A stretch of 64,000 nt of DNA from NCBI GenBank assembly GCA_037962975.1, contig CM075673.1, forward strand, positions 119,431,001-119,495,000, written 5' to 3'. Each line of letters starts with the position of its first letter. The first letter of the stretch is position 1. Below the pieces are notes generated by a model. The model saw only the letters and a program-made list of their open reading frames with translations, did not search any database and had not been told where the DNA came from. This document shows, piece after piece, positions 33,887 through 46,472 of the stretch. The translations under genes were made by a program, and so were the position numbers. Source of the DNA: Clitoria ternatea (lineage: Eukaryota; Streptophyta; Magnoliopsida; Fabales; Fabaceae).

Positions 33887-36800
33887 CTAGCTGTAATAGA
33901 CACGTAAGTTCTGAGTGTTCCATTTGTTGCGGATTGGAGTTCCATCAAGTTCTTCCAATCGGTATGACCCTTTTCCAATCACTTCCGAAACTCTATAAGG
34001 TCCTTCCCACGTCGGTGCTAGCTTTCCTTGGTGAGCGAACTTATTCCCCACACTGGCCTTTCTCAGAACAAGGTCTCCGGTGTTAAAAGCTCTGTACTGG
34101 ACACGTTTATTGTACCGGAGTGCAGCCTTTGCTTTTATTGCCTGATCTCTGACGAAAGCCTTTTCCCTCAACTCTTGGAGGACGTCCAGCTCTGATGCTA
34201 AGTTGGCGTTGTTATCTTCTGCTGAAAAATACTCAACACGAGCCGATCTTGTTTGTAACTCAACTGGGATCATCGCCTCAACCCCGTACACCAACCGGTA
34301 TGGGGATTCGTTAGTTGAAGAATGAGGCGTAGTGCGGTATGCCCATAGAACATGACATAACTGGTCAGTCCATCCTCCCTTCGCTTCTCCCAGACGCTTC
34401 TTTAACCCCTTTAGCACCTCTCGATTAGCTACCTCTGCTTGCCCATTGGTCTGGGGGTGTTCAACAGATGAAAATATCTGGACTATCCCCAGTCCTTCAA
34501 GTAAATCCGTGAACTTTTTGTCTGTAAACTGTGTGCCGTTGTCAGTCACAATCCACCCTGGCACCCCGAACCGAGCAATGATATTTTCGTACATGAAACG
34601 TCTCGTACGTGCAGAAGTGATATGCACTACTGGTTCTGCCTCGATCCATTTGGTGAAGTAGTCTACCCCCACAATCAAGTATTTGATACCTCCTGGCGCA
34701 ATGGGAAACGGACCCAGAATATCAAGGCCCCATTGGTAGAACGGCCAAGGCACAGCAGATGAAGATAACTCTTGGGCCGGTGTATGGTGGAGATTGGAGA
34801 ATTTTTGGCAAGCGTCGCACTTCCTCACGAAGTCTGCGGAATCCTGCTTCACAGTGGGCCACCAGTATCCAGCCCTGAGGACTTTTCTCATTAGGCTTCG
34901 GCCTCCAGCGTGGTGCCCACATTGCCCCTCGTGTACCTCAGTTAAGACCGCTTGAACTTCGTCCTCTCTTAAACATGAAAGATACGGGACAGAGAATCCC
35001 CTTCTGTAGAGAACACCATCGACCATAGTAAAATATGGCAACTCCTTCTTTACTCGTCTCCTTTCCTTCTCGTCAGTGGGAAGTTGACCATCAGCCAGAT
35101 AACGAATATAGGGGATGACCCAAGAATCCTCATATGGATAGCTCACCATGACAGCATTTAGAGAAGGATACAGAGGTATACTGGGTGATGTCAAAGTGCT
35201 TTGAACCACCGTTGTTGTGCTACCAGGCTGCTTTGTACTTGCCAATCTTGACAAGATGTCCGCTCTGGTATTTTCTTCCCTGGGCACATGCTTGAACTCT
35301 AAAACTTCAAATCTGCCCTTCAACTCATTAACACAATTCAAGTACAATTGAAGTTGTGGTTCCTTCGCCTGGTACTCCCCCTGGATTTACGAAATCACCA
35401 GCTGGGAATCACTGCAGAGTGTAACTGCTGATGCTCCGATGTCAATCGCCGCACGGAGGCCTGCCAAACATGCTTCGTATTCAGCTTGATTGTTGGAGGT
35501 CTTGAAATTGAATCGGAGGGAAATTTCTAAGTGTACGCCGTCATCACTTTCTACCACCACACCTGCTCCACAACCTTTGCTGTTCGACGAACCGTCGACG
35601 TAGATGGTCCAATGCGCTCGAGGGGTGGCCGGGTCTGCCCCAGTCATTTCCACTACAAAATCAGCCAACACTTGCGCCTTGATGGCTCCTCGAGGCTCAT
35701 ATGAAATTTCAAATTCAGATAGCTCAATAGACCATTTTATCATCCTTCCAGCGAGGTCTGGTTTGCTGAGTACTGAACGGAGTGGCAAATCCGTTCTCAC
35801 CAATACTGGGTGCGCATGGAAATAAGGCCTCAGCCGTTGTGACGCCCACACAACTGCCAGGGCGGCTTTCTCAATCTTCTGATACCTTCCTTCCGCCCCC
35901 TGAAACGTTTTACTAGTAAAGTACACCGGTCTCTGCCCTTCAGGGGTTTCTTTCACCAGGGCTACACCTAGAGCTTCGTCGGATATTGCCAAGTATAAGA
36001 TTAACGTTTCGCCTGGATCAGGCTTAACAAGAATTGGTGGACTCGAGAGAACGGCCTTGAGCTGCTGGAAGGCTTGCTCTTGTTCCTCTCCCCATTCAAA
36101 ACTCTTGTGTTTCTTCAACGCCTTATACAAGGGAAGGGACCTGTGTGCCATCTTAGGCATGAAACGAGCTAAAGCGGCCACTTTCCCATTCAATGACTGG
36201 ACCTCCCTCAAACATTTAGGACTCTGCATGTCCAGTATTGCTTGACATTTCCCGGGGTTAGCCTCAATGCCTCGTTGAGTCAACATGAATCCCAAGAATT
36301 TTCCTGCTGGAACGGCGAAGGTGCACTTTAAAGGATTTAACCTCATGTTGTATTGCCGAAGCCTAGTGAAAACTTGGCGTAGATCTTCAATGTGGTCTCC
36401 TCCAGCGGGCGTTTTGGCTATGATATCATCAATATAAACTTCGACCAGCCTTGTATGCATCCCTTCAAAGACTTTGTTAATCATGCGCTGGTAGGTAGCG
36501 CCGGCGTTCTTTAGTCCAAAAGGCATGACGGTATAGCAGAAAACACCGCGGTCATTAATAAAGGCAGTTTTCTCCTGGTCTCCCTCCCACATCGGAATCT
36601 GGTTGTACCCCGAATAGGCGTCCATGAAACTGAGATATTGGTAACCAGATGAATCGTCCACCATGCGATCGATGTTGGGCAGGGGATATGGATCTTTAGG
36701 GTAGCAACGGTTAAGATCCACATAATCTGTACACATCCTCCATTTGCCGTTAGCCTTCTGCACCATGACTACATTAGAAAGCCAAGATGAATAACGTATC

Positions 36801-39358
36801 TCCCTTATAAAACCTGCTTTCAACAACTCCTCTGTTTGCTCACAAGCTGCCCTCTGCTTCTCCGGTCCCAACCTCCTCTTCTTCTGAGCCACCGGTCTGG
36901 TTTCAGGATACACTGCAAGTTTGTGACAACAGAAATCAGGATCCATCCCCGGCATGTCTGTTGCTGTCCATGTGAAAAGGTCTTTGAATTCCTGCAAAAG
37001 GGTTAATAAGCGTTGCTCCATAGCAGACTCCAACTTATCGTTGATGTGCGTGACCTTCTCTGGGGAATCTCCCAATACAACATCCCTGGAACCACCATCT
37101 GGTGTGGGCTTAGATGGATTGAGCGGATCAATCTTCAATTCCGCTCTGGGGTCTAGGTCAATAAGACTGACAGACCCTGCCGCTGTTCCTCCGTCGTTCA
37201 ACTTCCTCTTCTTGTTGAATACATCCAACTTAACCATGTTGAGGCTCAGATTATAACAATATCGAGCCATCTCCTGATCTCCGCGGAGTGAGGACACAGC
37301 GTTGTCCTTGTCGATAAATTTGATCAAGAGATGAGGGGTGGATACAATTGCTTCCATAGCGTTCAATGTTGGACGGCCTATGATACCGTTGTACGGGGAT
37401 TCCACGTCAATCACCAGAATTCTTGACTTGACTGTTCTTGCACTGGGCTCCCCTTCAAAAGAAATCAAAGTGTCGAGGTATCCCTTAGTGGGTTGCTTGG
37501 CTCCGTTAAACGCTGTGAGTTCTTGTGTGTATGGTTGTAAATCTGCATCACTGAAACCCATTCGTTTGAAACAATTATAAAAGATAACATCACAAGAACT
37601 TCCCTGATCGACGAGGATCCTCTTGACGTCCTTATTGGCTATGACGGCCACAATCACTACTGCATCATCACCTCCTGGAATTGTTGGGCCGAAATCATCA
37701 TCTGTAAACGACACCGTCGGGGCTGTCACTCCGTCCCTGAAAGGGCGGTTATCCCTCGGTTTACCCTGGACTGACAGAATCATCCTATGGTGGTTCTTTC
37801 GTGCTGTGATTGATGTTCCTCCTCCCGCAAATCCTCCAGCTATCATCTCAATCACTTCTCGTCTGCCCTGTCTCTGCTGCTGGGGCATATTACTTTGTTG
37901 GGCACCTTCAGCAATCACTACCCCTTTCTGCTTCTCAGCCGCAGTGAACTTCCTTACTAGGTTGCGTGTATTATCATCTTCATCATCAGGATCTCTATTC
38001 CTTTTCTCCATCCTGTGAGGCTCATCCATAGATTTCTCCTTAAACAAATACTGCTTCAACTTTCCTTCTCGAATGAGAGTTTCCACCGTATTCTTTAACG
38101 CCTTACACTCATCAGTGTTGTGCCCTGTCTGCTCATGGAAAGTGCAGTATTTACGTGGGTTACCACCCCTCTTGGCTGGGGCTGGCTTCCTTATACCAAA
38201 GACGTTCAGAGTTGGCCAACCAACCTCCCTCATGATTTGTGAGTGCCCGGTGTTCAACGGAGCATAGTGATCGAACGATGATACGCGCCTATCTCGTGGA
38301 TGCTGACGAGCATTCACAAAGTCTTCTCTAAAGGCATGCTTCTCGGGCCTCGCTCTCTCCTTTTCTCTCCGTGGCTGCTGAGCGGGTGCAGAAGGCTTTA
38401 CTCTTGCTGCAGTTGCCTCTAGATGCATCTCTATGCCCACATATTTGGAAGCTTTCCTTCGAAACTCCTCGAAGGTTGTAGGTGGGCTCTTTGCCAAAGA
38501 TAGGGCAAAGGCTGAACCTGGCTGAAGAGCTTCCACTACAATATGGAGTTGTATGGCCTCCGTGAGGTTAGGGACCAACGCAGCCTCCTTGTAAAACCTT
38601 TTCAGGAACTCCTTAAGAGTCTCAGTTTCTCCCTGTCTTATCTGGGCCAGGGTGTGAGAAGTTCTTGGGATATCCCTGGAGATGACGAAATGGCTTTCGA
38701 ATGCAGCAGCCATTTCCTCCCAAGAGTCTATAGATCCTGAAGGCAAACTTTTAAACCAGCTGAGAGCTTCCTCCGTCAACGTCCTTGGGAACATTCTGCA
38801 CATGACATCTTTGTCTGCTCCCAGATACATAGCTTCATAAACATAAGCATCCAAATGCTTAGTGGGGTCGGTCTCTCCATTATACTTCCCAATCGACAAT
38901 GGCTGAGTTGTTTGCAAATGTTTTGGAATGACAGTACTCATCAACCTTCTTGAGAAAGGGACACTAAGCTTGTATGTCCCTGAAGTTACCACCGCCTGCT
39001 CCCTTCTCCTGATACTAACTCTATCACCAGAGTCCTGCGTCTGCTCTCTCTCTTCATATGTGGGGATCTTCGAATACTGGAGGGTGGTAGATCTATCCCT
39101 CGCTGATGCATGGTGAGCCTCCTCTGCATGAGACACTACTCTGTCCCCAGCTCCTCCTCTCTCTCGCCTCAGCTCCATTAGCTCCTCCTTCAGTTGCCTG
39201 ATAACCTCATCGCGAGGGTCAGGCGTCTGGACTTGCACCATCCTCCGGGTTTGAGTTGCAGGGGATTCGAAGACGAGTCTCCTCCCAGCCTGTTGATGGG
39301 TCACATCCTCCACGTGACCTTCCGCGAAATCTCTCCCATCACCTTCCATTGTAACCAC
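33887..39358 (-). CDS. Element C gag-pol polyprotein with one in-frame TAA
   Basis: First part, 1,323 aa from 39358: gag region (about 180-310), zinc-knuckle-like C405-H408-H413-C418, aspartic protease LVDQGSS (D584), reverse transcriptase (about 820-1035) with YIDD at 975-978, first RNase H (about 1110-1235), and second RNase H starting IYVDGSS (D1255) to SDSQLVIS. A TAA at 35387-35389 then interrupts the second RNase H; the same frame continues to 33887. Second part (from 35347, 486 aa): RNase H tail, integrase zinc finger H139/H145/C177/C180, and catalytic D209, D269, E305 with the D35E spacing. Two RNase H copies mark the Tat lineage. Apart from this stop all catalytic motifs look intact. 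Confidence 0.95.
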
Positions 39359-39392
39359 TTAACTTCTGCGAAAATGGGAATAACTCTATCGA

Positions 39393-39411
39393 GTCCTACT
39401 GGGCGTGCCAA
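39393..39411 (-). promoter_or_regulatory. Putative primer-binding site of element C
   Basis: On the minus strand TTGGCACGCCCAGTAGGAC follows the 5' LTR directly. Its position is that of a tRNA primer site. I cannot name the tRNA from memory with confidence. Confidence 0.5.
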
Positions 39412-40213
39412 TGAACTGGTCTGGACCGGGGTCTAGGATCCGGTGTGGGACCAGCCACAAGGATGCAGGTGTTTTTAGGGTTTGCACACCGGAACTGTGT
39501 ATATCCAATGTATTAATCCGGTCTCTCAGTGGGAGAGGCCGATCTTGTTGTCCTGGAGATCCTTTACACCAACGATTCGCGTTGTAGGGGGGCGAAAGGT
39601 GGTGCCACCTGCGAAGATTCTCCGACGCTCAAGTTAGAAGAGTGTATGAACTGAATGAATACTCAAGCGTAGTAACAGTAAAGTGTGAGATAGAATAACG
39701 ATACCATGCATGTGTGTTGAAATATGCTACTTATAGTTGTACGTGAGAAAATGAGTCGTTGGATACAGGTGGGTCCCTCAGCTCTGATAGCGTGTATATT
39801 GTGTCAATCAAAGTGGCTCGACTTTCAGAATGTGTCAGGAGGGTAGGTCAATTATCAGAGTACGATCCTCTAGGGAGAGGAGAGGATAATCACCTTTTCC
39901 GCATAATCTGCTGACACGCCCACTTACTTTCTGAAGCCATTGATATGACGTATTTTGCTACAAACAGTGTCTTCGTTGATAAGTTATCAAAGGCTCTTCT
40001 CTTGCTATGAGGGAAAAGCTAACAATCATATTAATATCCTGTATCAATGAACATAGAACCGTTACAGCGAAAATGAATGATGCTGTCGTGGAGTGAGGGC
40101 GGATGACCAGACAACGGATATCCGGTGTGCTAACGTTGAACCTGGACACCGGTTTCCTTATATGAGATCAGTCTGACGTCACAAGTATGGGGGCCGGTAT
40201 CTAGACCGGATCA
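39412..40213 (-). repeat. Element C 5' LTR (minus orientation), 802 bp
   Basis: Partner of 28224-29024 with three differences in total. The small open frames inside each LTR are identical in the two copies and are not separate genes. Confidence 0.95.
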
Positions 40214-40294
40214 GTTACATTATAATATTATATATATATATATATACGATATATTTTCCCTTAGAATTAGTATAAACCAAACCACAAATGTAGG

Positions 40295-40910
40295 ATGGCA
40301 AGAAACAATAACGACGCTATGGCAGCCGCTCTCAACCGTTTGACTGAGGCTTTGGAGAGGCAGAATCAACCAAGAAACACTGGAGGACTTCACGGACTAG
40401 ATCACTTCCTAAAAAGGAAGTCATCACAGTTTAAAGGAGGATATAATCCAGAGGTAGCATACCTTGGATTAATGAAATGGAATGCATTTTTTGAGCCTTA
40501 CCCCGTTTAGAATTTGAGAAGGAGGAGTATACCACCATACAATGATTGAGGAAGCAGAGTACTGGTAGACCCATGTTAGAATCAGGTTAACAACTGATGG
40601 ACACGCCATCACTTGGGAACAAATTCAAGACGGAATTTCTCGCCAAATATTTCTCTGAAGACATAAGGAGGCAGAAAGAGCAGGAATTCTTTAATTTGAA
40701 ATGAGGTAATATGACAGTTGGGGAGTACGCTTCTAAGTTTGATGAATTGGCCAAATGTCCCTACTACACCCAAATGGGAAAAGCGTTGAGATGCGCAAAA
40801 ATTTGAAGGAGGGCTACGACAAAAAATCCGTCAAATATTATTGGGACTAGAGTTAAAATTATACCCAGTTAGAAAATGGGTGTCAGACCAAGTATCTACG
40901 AATTGAGATG
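40295..40910 (+). pseudogene. Element B gag remnant
   Basis: Opens MARNNNDAMAAALNRLTEAL and reaches NPEVAYLGLMKWNAFFEPYP before a stop at 40508; beyond this, frame-broken pieces such as ITWEQIQDGI and LRQKIRQILLGLEL still resemble the gag of Tekay-like chromoviruses. The zinc knuckle and everything after are missing. With no pol downstream, it is the only coding trace of element B. Confidence 0.7.
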
Positions 40911-42290
40911 CCATTGGTCAGGGCTATTAAGAATATTATTGGGAATCCGAATCTATATTCGGAATAATTTTTGGATTTAGTATTAAGCCCGAACGGGAAT
41001 CCTGTTTGTTATAAAACGGGAAATATTTTAATGATGGACCGAGACATAACTTATTTCCCTTTTCCTCTCCCTCATTTTCGTCACTTCTTCCTCCTCTACA
41101 CAAACTCTTTTTTCTCCTCTTCTTCTACGAAGCTCACCATTTTATGAATCTCCTTCCATACCCAACCAACCATGCCTTCTTTTTCTTCATTTTGGAGAAT
41201 GATTCAAATGCTTGGAAGCTCTCTATTCTCCCTTCATATTCGTATACATGCTAGGGTTTTGGGATAGCTTGGGGCTTGAGGTAAATTTCTCTACTCTTTT
41301 GTTGTTTTGGCCCTAGGTTTTGGTTTCTATATGGTTAGGAGAGTGTCTTATGAATGGATTTAGAAATAAGAACCATTTTCATGTAAAACCCAAAGGTGGG
41401 ATGTGATTTATGTGTTTTTGGTTAGGTGTGAAGTAGTATACGAAAGTTTCAAGATTAGAGATGGAAGATGATGATTGTTAATGGTGATTATTGATTTTAG
41501 TGAAATCATAACTCTAGAATTTGGGGGAAATGAGTAATAAGGTTATGAAATGATTTTTAGTGAAAACCCCTAGTAATGAGTGTGTAGGTGTTATTAATAA
41601 TGGAGATTGGTGGTTATTAGAAATGTTTATTTAGTTTTGATGAAGAACCCTAAGTGTTGTAATTTGGGGAATTTAGTTAAATTGAAGATTTCTGATGACT
41701 TTGAATACTCTAGAATGATTATATAAAGAGGAAATGAATGTTTGAAGCATTAGTGTTGAATATTGAGGATTGGGAGAAAAGTGTATATGAATATGTGTAT
41801 GGTTGGGGGAATTAATTTAGGTTGTTGATGTTTATGATGATGTTAAAAATGGTTGTAAGTCATTGATAGTGGATTAGGGAAATAGATACTTAAATTGATG
41901 AATGGATATGCCTTTTTGAAATAGTTGAATTGGTAATGGTCTTAGACGGATCTGATAGGTTTATAATGAGTTTGAATAGATTTTTGATGATGATTGAATG
42001 ATTCATGTGATGATTTGGAGGTCTTAAGGCTAAGGGATATAGTATTGTTGTTGTTATGTGTGGTTAGCCCTTTAGGATTTAAAGAATCTTGGTCTTGGGA
42101 GAGGAATTCCCGAAGCCTAACATGAGCGTGTAAATTGGATTAGACAAGTCTAGGACTTGACAATGAGTTGGGAGAATAATGCCCTATGATGGTATATTAA
42201 TAGCATGTATATGTATGTTTGTAATAGGTTTGTGTTCCGAACAATGATGCGGAACGATTTCAACTTTAAATTTCGAGGACGAAATTTTTA
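40911..42290 (+). other. Non-coding filler where element B's pol should be
   Basis: About 1.4 kb with no long open frame. It begins with TTATAAAACGGG near 41010, a TATA-like word, and a strongly pyrimidine-rich leader (CTTTTCCTCTCCCTC, CTTCCTCCTCTACAC) at 41057-41130, then AT-rich DNA with ATG-free GATGATTG-type words. It ends at the TTTCGAGGACGAAA tract. The start looks like a promoter/leader, perhaps from another LTR or a captured gene, but I recognise no source. Confidence 0.5.
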
Positions 42291-42292
42291 TT

Positions 42293-42305
42293 AGGGTGGG
42301 AGAAT
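42293..42305 (+). promoter_or_regulatory. Element B polypurine tract
   Basis: AGGGTGGGAGAAT directly precedes the right LTR, and CGAGGACGAAATTTTTATT lies just upstream, as in Tekay/Del-type chromoviruses. Confidence 0.8.
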
Positions 42306-45300
42306 TGTAACATCCCAAAAATTTCAATCTCATGTAATTATTTTTAATCTAGGTCATTATTAATATTATCCAATTTCTGAGTGAAGCATGCCTTAGAAAG
42401 GACTGTCCGAGTAAGGAAGAGACTCTATTCCGAGTGAAAAAGGAAAATTCCGAGTGAAAAAGGAAAATTCTGAGTGACTAAGAGAAATTCTGAGTGAAGG
42501 TTGTGTTTTCCGAGCGGAACATGGCCGAGAGAGTTTATTCCGAGTGGAATCCTTGTCTGAGGCACTTCTGAGTGAAGTGGGACTGATAGAGCCACTTCTG
42601 GGTGAAAGAATCCGAGTGACTCACCTTGGAATGACTCACTGCTGAGTCAAAAGCATTCAAATGACTCATTTCCGAGTCAATTATATCTGAATGACTCAAT
42701 TCCGAGTCAAACATCTCAGAAGGACTCATTTCTGAGTCAAGTATTTTCCAACGACTCAATTCTGAGTCATACATTGTTAAGCATTTTCATTTCTGAGTAA
42801 AAGTTTCCTGAGTGCCCATTTCCGAGAAGGAGTACAAAGGAAAATTTATTTATGAGTGAAATATGACTGGAGAGATACTTCCGAGAGAGGAACCAGAGTT
42901 GTGTAACATTTCGAGTGAGCCTTATGTATACGACTCCATTTCCGAGTGAGAATCATACGTGTGGGCATTTTTCGAGTGATGATGGCCTTAATGGACTCTG
43001 AGTAAAATGTAGTCGAAGAAGTTGGCCTAACCTTGGCTAAGTAATGATTAGCAGAGTGAACCCCGAGTGGGAAAAACTTTAATATTCCAGAGTGTTGCTT
43101 TCTGCGTGAAAGATGTTATAACTATTCTGAGTGAAAGTTATATATATATATATGTTCCGAGTGAATATGGGTACCTATTCCGAGTAAATAGGGAGTTATG
43201 TATCCTGAGTAATTAAGTAATGGCTGTGTCCGAGTGAGACTTGACTGTGATGCTTGTATCTGATGTATGAATGGTTAAGTTATTTCTCAGGTGAGAAAAG
43301 GTATGAATACCGAGTGAAGATCAAATGGGTGTTGGTCGGTCTTAGAGTTATTAACCGAGTGAGGATCAACCTGATGAGGAGTCGGTTTTGGGATGACATA
43401 CCGAGTGAGTAATCAATTAAGAGATGAGTCGGTAAGGAAAGAAATTGCCGAGTGATGGCCGATCTGATGTTGAATCAGTTCTGGAAGTGAAATACTGAGT
43501 GAATGATGATCAGTAAGGATTATTCTACCGAAGTAGAAATCTGGGTGTTGGGAATCGGTTTTAATTGATTTTACCGAGTGCACAATCGAGTAGAATGAGT
43601 CGGTTTATAGAAATCTGCCGAGTGACAAACCAAAGAGTGTGGGATCGGTCTGGAAAGATTTAATTGAGTGAAAGACTGCTTGTGATGACTCGGAATTAGC
43701 CGAGTGATAGACTATGTAAGTGTGAGTCGGCTTAGGAATGATTTGGTTTGAAACTGCCGAGTGAGAGACTGATTGAGAGCTGACTCGGTTTCAAGAGGTT
43801 CTGCCGAGTGAGAATCTGAGAGTTTGGAGTCAGTTTGAATTTAATTTGTTGAATGGAAACCGAGTGGATGAAGGGTCGGTTTTGGGGAATAACGACCTCT
43901 GGTCGGACTTCGCTTAAGCAAATGAGTTCCTCACTTAAGCGAGTGAGAGTGGAATAAGTGAGGCTTGTGTGTCTCGCTCAAGCGAGTCAGTATTCGCTTG
44001 AGCGAAACTCACACTCGCTCAAGCGAGTCGGTTTTCGCTTGAGCGAAACTCCTCTGCCAGTGTAATGTGTAGCACTCGCTCAAGCAAGATAGGATTCCGC
44101 TTGAGCGAGAAGACTCGGATTTCCCTCTCTTCACGTTACTGACAATTTCCAGTCGGCATATATGCTGACTGGGTAGAATTCCAGTCGGTTCAGAGGCTGA
44201 CCGAGTGGAATTCCAGTCGGTTTTCAGTGTCAGATTAACGTTTGATTCCAATCTTGTCCTTTTATGCATATTTTAATATACTTCTCTTCAATCATACCAA
44301 CTCCATTAGGCAGGCGGCAGAAGTGGACAACTATAGAGCCTACTTTCTTATCTAAATCTCCATTATCTCCGCTAACAGCCCACTAGCAAACCACTCATGG
44401 AAAGTTGTCTCCCACTACCTTGCATTATTAAACAAAGCACTATCCCTTCTGAAACTCTTAGAAATAGAAAAGATAGTGAACCTTCTACCTCTCATTTACT
44501 CTCCTTCCTCAAGACCCTTCGAACAGAAGCCAGGACAACCAGGAGACCATTTTCAGTCGGCAAACCAAGTAAGAGGGGACAGGGTTGTGAATGATTATGA
44601 AATGGGTAGAATTGTATGTTGTCCTAGGATTCCAGTTTTATTTTCGTATCTTTTTACTCAGTTTTGAGATTGAAAACGTGTGATTTTGATTCTGACTTCT
44701 GCATGATCTTTTTGTTATCTGAATTTTGAGACCTTAATCAATTAATTTGAATATGTATAGCAAAAGTTATAGCCAAAATACTACAGCATGTCCGAGTGGA
44801 ATATTTATCCTATGTTTTGTGTATATATTAAAATTCTGGGACTTATACATGCATAATCAGCCTTTGATGTCTTCATGAAAGTTGTAGATATTTGTGTTAT
44901 GGATCTGTAGAAAGTGGTTTCAAGTCAAAATGATTTTTGTAGCTCGAGTTATGCCTAAAATACTGAAGTATGTCCAAGCTGTAAATCTGTTAACTTGAGA
45001 TACGTATTTTATTTTTAAAACTGGGAACTTTGTGGTGAGAATTAGTGATTGGTGTCTTCATCAAAGTTGTAGATATTTGTGTTAAGAATAATTTAGAACT
45101 AGTTTCATGCCAAAATTGTTTTCGTAGCTCCAGAAACGTTGAAAATACTAATCTGTGTACGTTTTAAAAATCCTCTTTGAGGCAGTTTTGTATTCTATGA
45201 ATAAGTGATGTTTCTGTTTAGAATTTGAATTTATGGTCTTCATGAAAGTTGTATATATTTATGTTATTGAGCTATAGAAAGTGGAATCACATGAAAAGGA

Positions 45301-46472
45301 TTTGATTTGCTCATGTTATGACTGTTTTACTAACGTATGTTGTTGTTGGAAATGCTGAAATTTGCTTATAATGGTTATTATGGATAAAAATGATATTTTC
45401 CCTATGGGTAACAATTTATTATTGAATTCTTGAGTGATTATGAAGTATTATGAATGTTGATGAGTTTCTAATGAGCATCATTCAGTTTGTGTATTTTGGT
45501 GGTGAATAATTATGAATGACTAAATTAATATATATACATGAATGCCTTGCGGTTATTGATATATGTGGTTGAAACAGTAAATTCATGATTCTGAAAATTA
45601 TTATATGTGATGTGTCCTTTGAGGACTTGTGGTTTTCCAAGTGGTTTTGGAAATTGATATATCATGGTATGTTAAATGATAAAGAGAATTAAAGGTATTC
45701 ATGCATCATAAGCATTTAGACACACCATGGAATTTAGGGGTTCCATGATTGCCTACCCTGGTGGGGGTTACTCTATGATGAGTTTAAGCCCTATTTTCAC
45801 AAGAACCATGGAAGTGTAGGGATCCATGGTTATGCAAATTCCTACTGGTATACTTATTTCTGCAGGAGCCATGAAAGTGTAGGGATTCATGGTTATACTA
45901 ATTCCTACTTGTGCACTTAATTTTGCAGGAGCCATGAAAGTGTAAGGATTCATGGTTATGCTAATTCCTACTGGAGTCTCTATGAGACTTTTTACTGCAG
46001 TATTCCCACCAAACCAAATGGATCCAGCATGACATCATTGGACTAAATTAAAGACTTATTAAATATAAATGAACTTGTTTGGCATATTCATCATATCATT
46101 ATGGTTTGTTGATTGTGTTTGTGCAATTTTATTTATTTTATATTTATTCTATATTCTGTCTCACTCTTACATTAATTTTTACAGTGAATGCCACGCAGAA
46201 CGAAGAGTGATGCCATGATCGATGCCTATATGAATTATTACTTGGACTTGATTTTATGGGTTGTAATAAGTATAACATATCATGTACCGTTATTTTCTAA
46301 ATCGTTTCCGCTACTTAAATGTTTTCTTGAATTTAATTATTCACGACTAGTATGTATGATAATATTCCGCAATTATCAACTGTTACGTGAACTCGGAATT
46401 TAATTTATGAATTTTAAAATGATCTTTTAAAAACGCGAAAAATTTATTCGGAAAATTATACGGGACGTCACA
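42306..46472 (+). repeat. Element B right LTR, 4,167 bp
   Basis: TGTAACATCC… to …GGACGTCACA, very similar to 23500-27982 along its whole length by eye, with scattered substitutions and indels: one extra GAGTGAAAAAGGAAAATTC unit near 42450, an extra GGTTCAGAGGCTGACCGAGT segment near 44190, and one ~365-bp tandem unit fewer. Confidence 0.9.

Larger units (their letters stand above)
28224..40213 (-). mobile_element. Element C: young Tat-type Ty3/gypsy retrotransposon, 11,990 bp
   Basis: Direct-repeat LTRs of 801 and 802 bp flank a 10.4-kb interior. Target duplication GTTAC is at 28219-28223 and 40214-40218. On the minus strand the order is LTR, primer site, gag-pol with two RNase H regions and integrase, a 59-bp minisatellite, a gene on the opposite strand, polypurine tract, LTR. 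A second RNase H plus an extra antisense gene downstream of pol is characteristic of the Tat lineage. The LTRs differ by two substitutions and one G indel, so insertion was recent. It sits inside the interior of element B. Confidence 0.95.
23500..46472 (+). mobile_element. Element B: Tekay-like Ty3/gypsy retrotransposon lacking pol (LARD-like)
   Basis: Two long LTRs in direct orientation flank an internal region that, without inserted element C, is only ~2.3 kb. Target duplication AATTT occurs at 23495-23499 and 46473-46477. A primer site (TGGTATCAAAGCA, 27987-27999) follows the left LTR, and the right LTR is preceded by the TTTCGAGGACGAAATTTTTA and AGGGTGGGAGAAT tract typical of Tekay/Del chromoviruses. 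Only a degraded gag start is present; protease, reverse transcriptase, RNase H and integrase are all absent. Very long LTRs with a short non-coding interior match the LARD description, so B must have moved with proteins supplied by another element. Confidence 0.85.
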
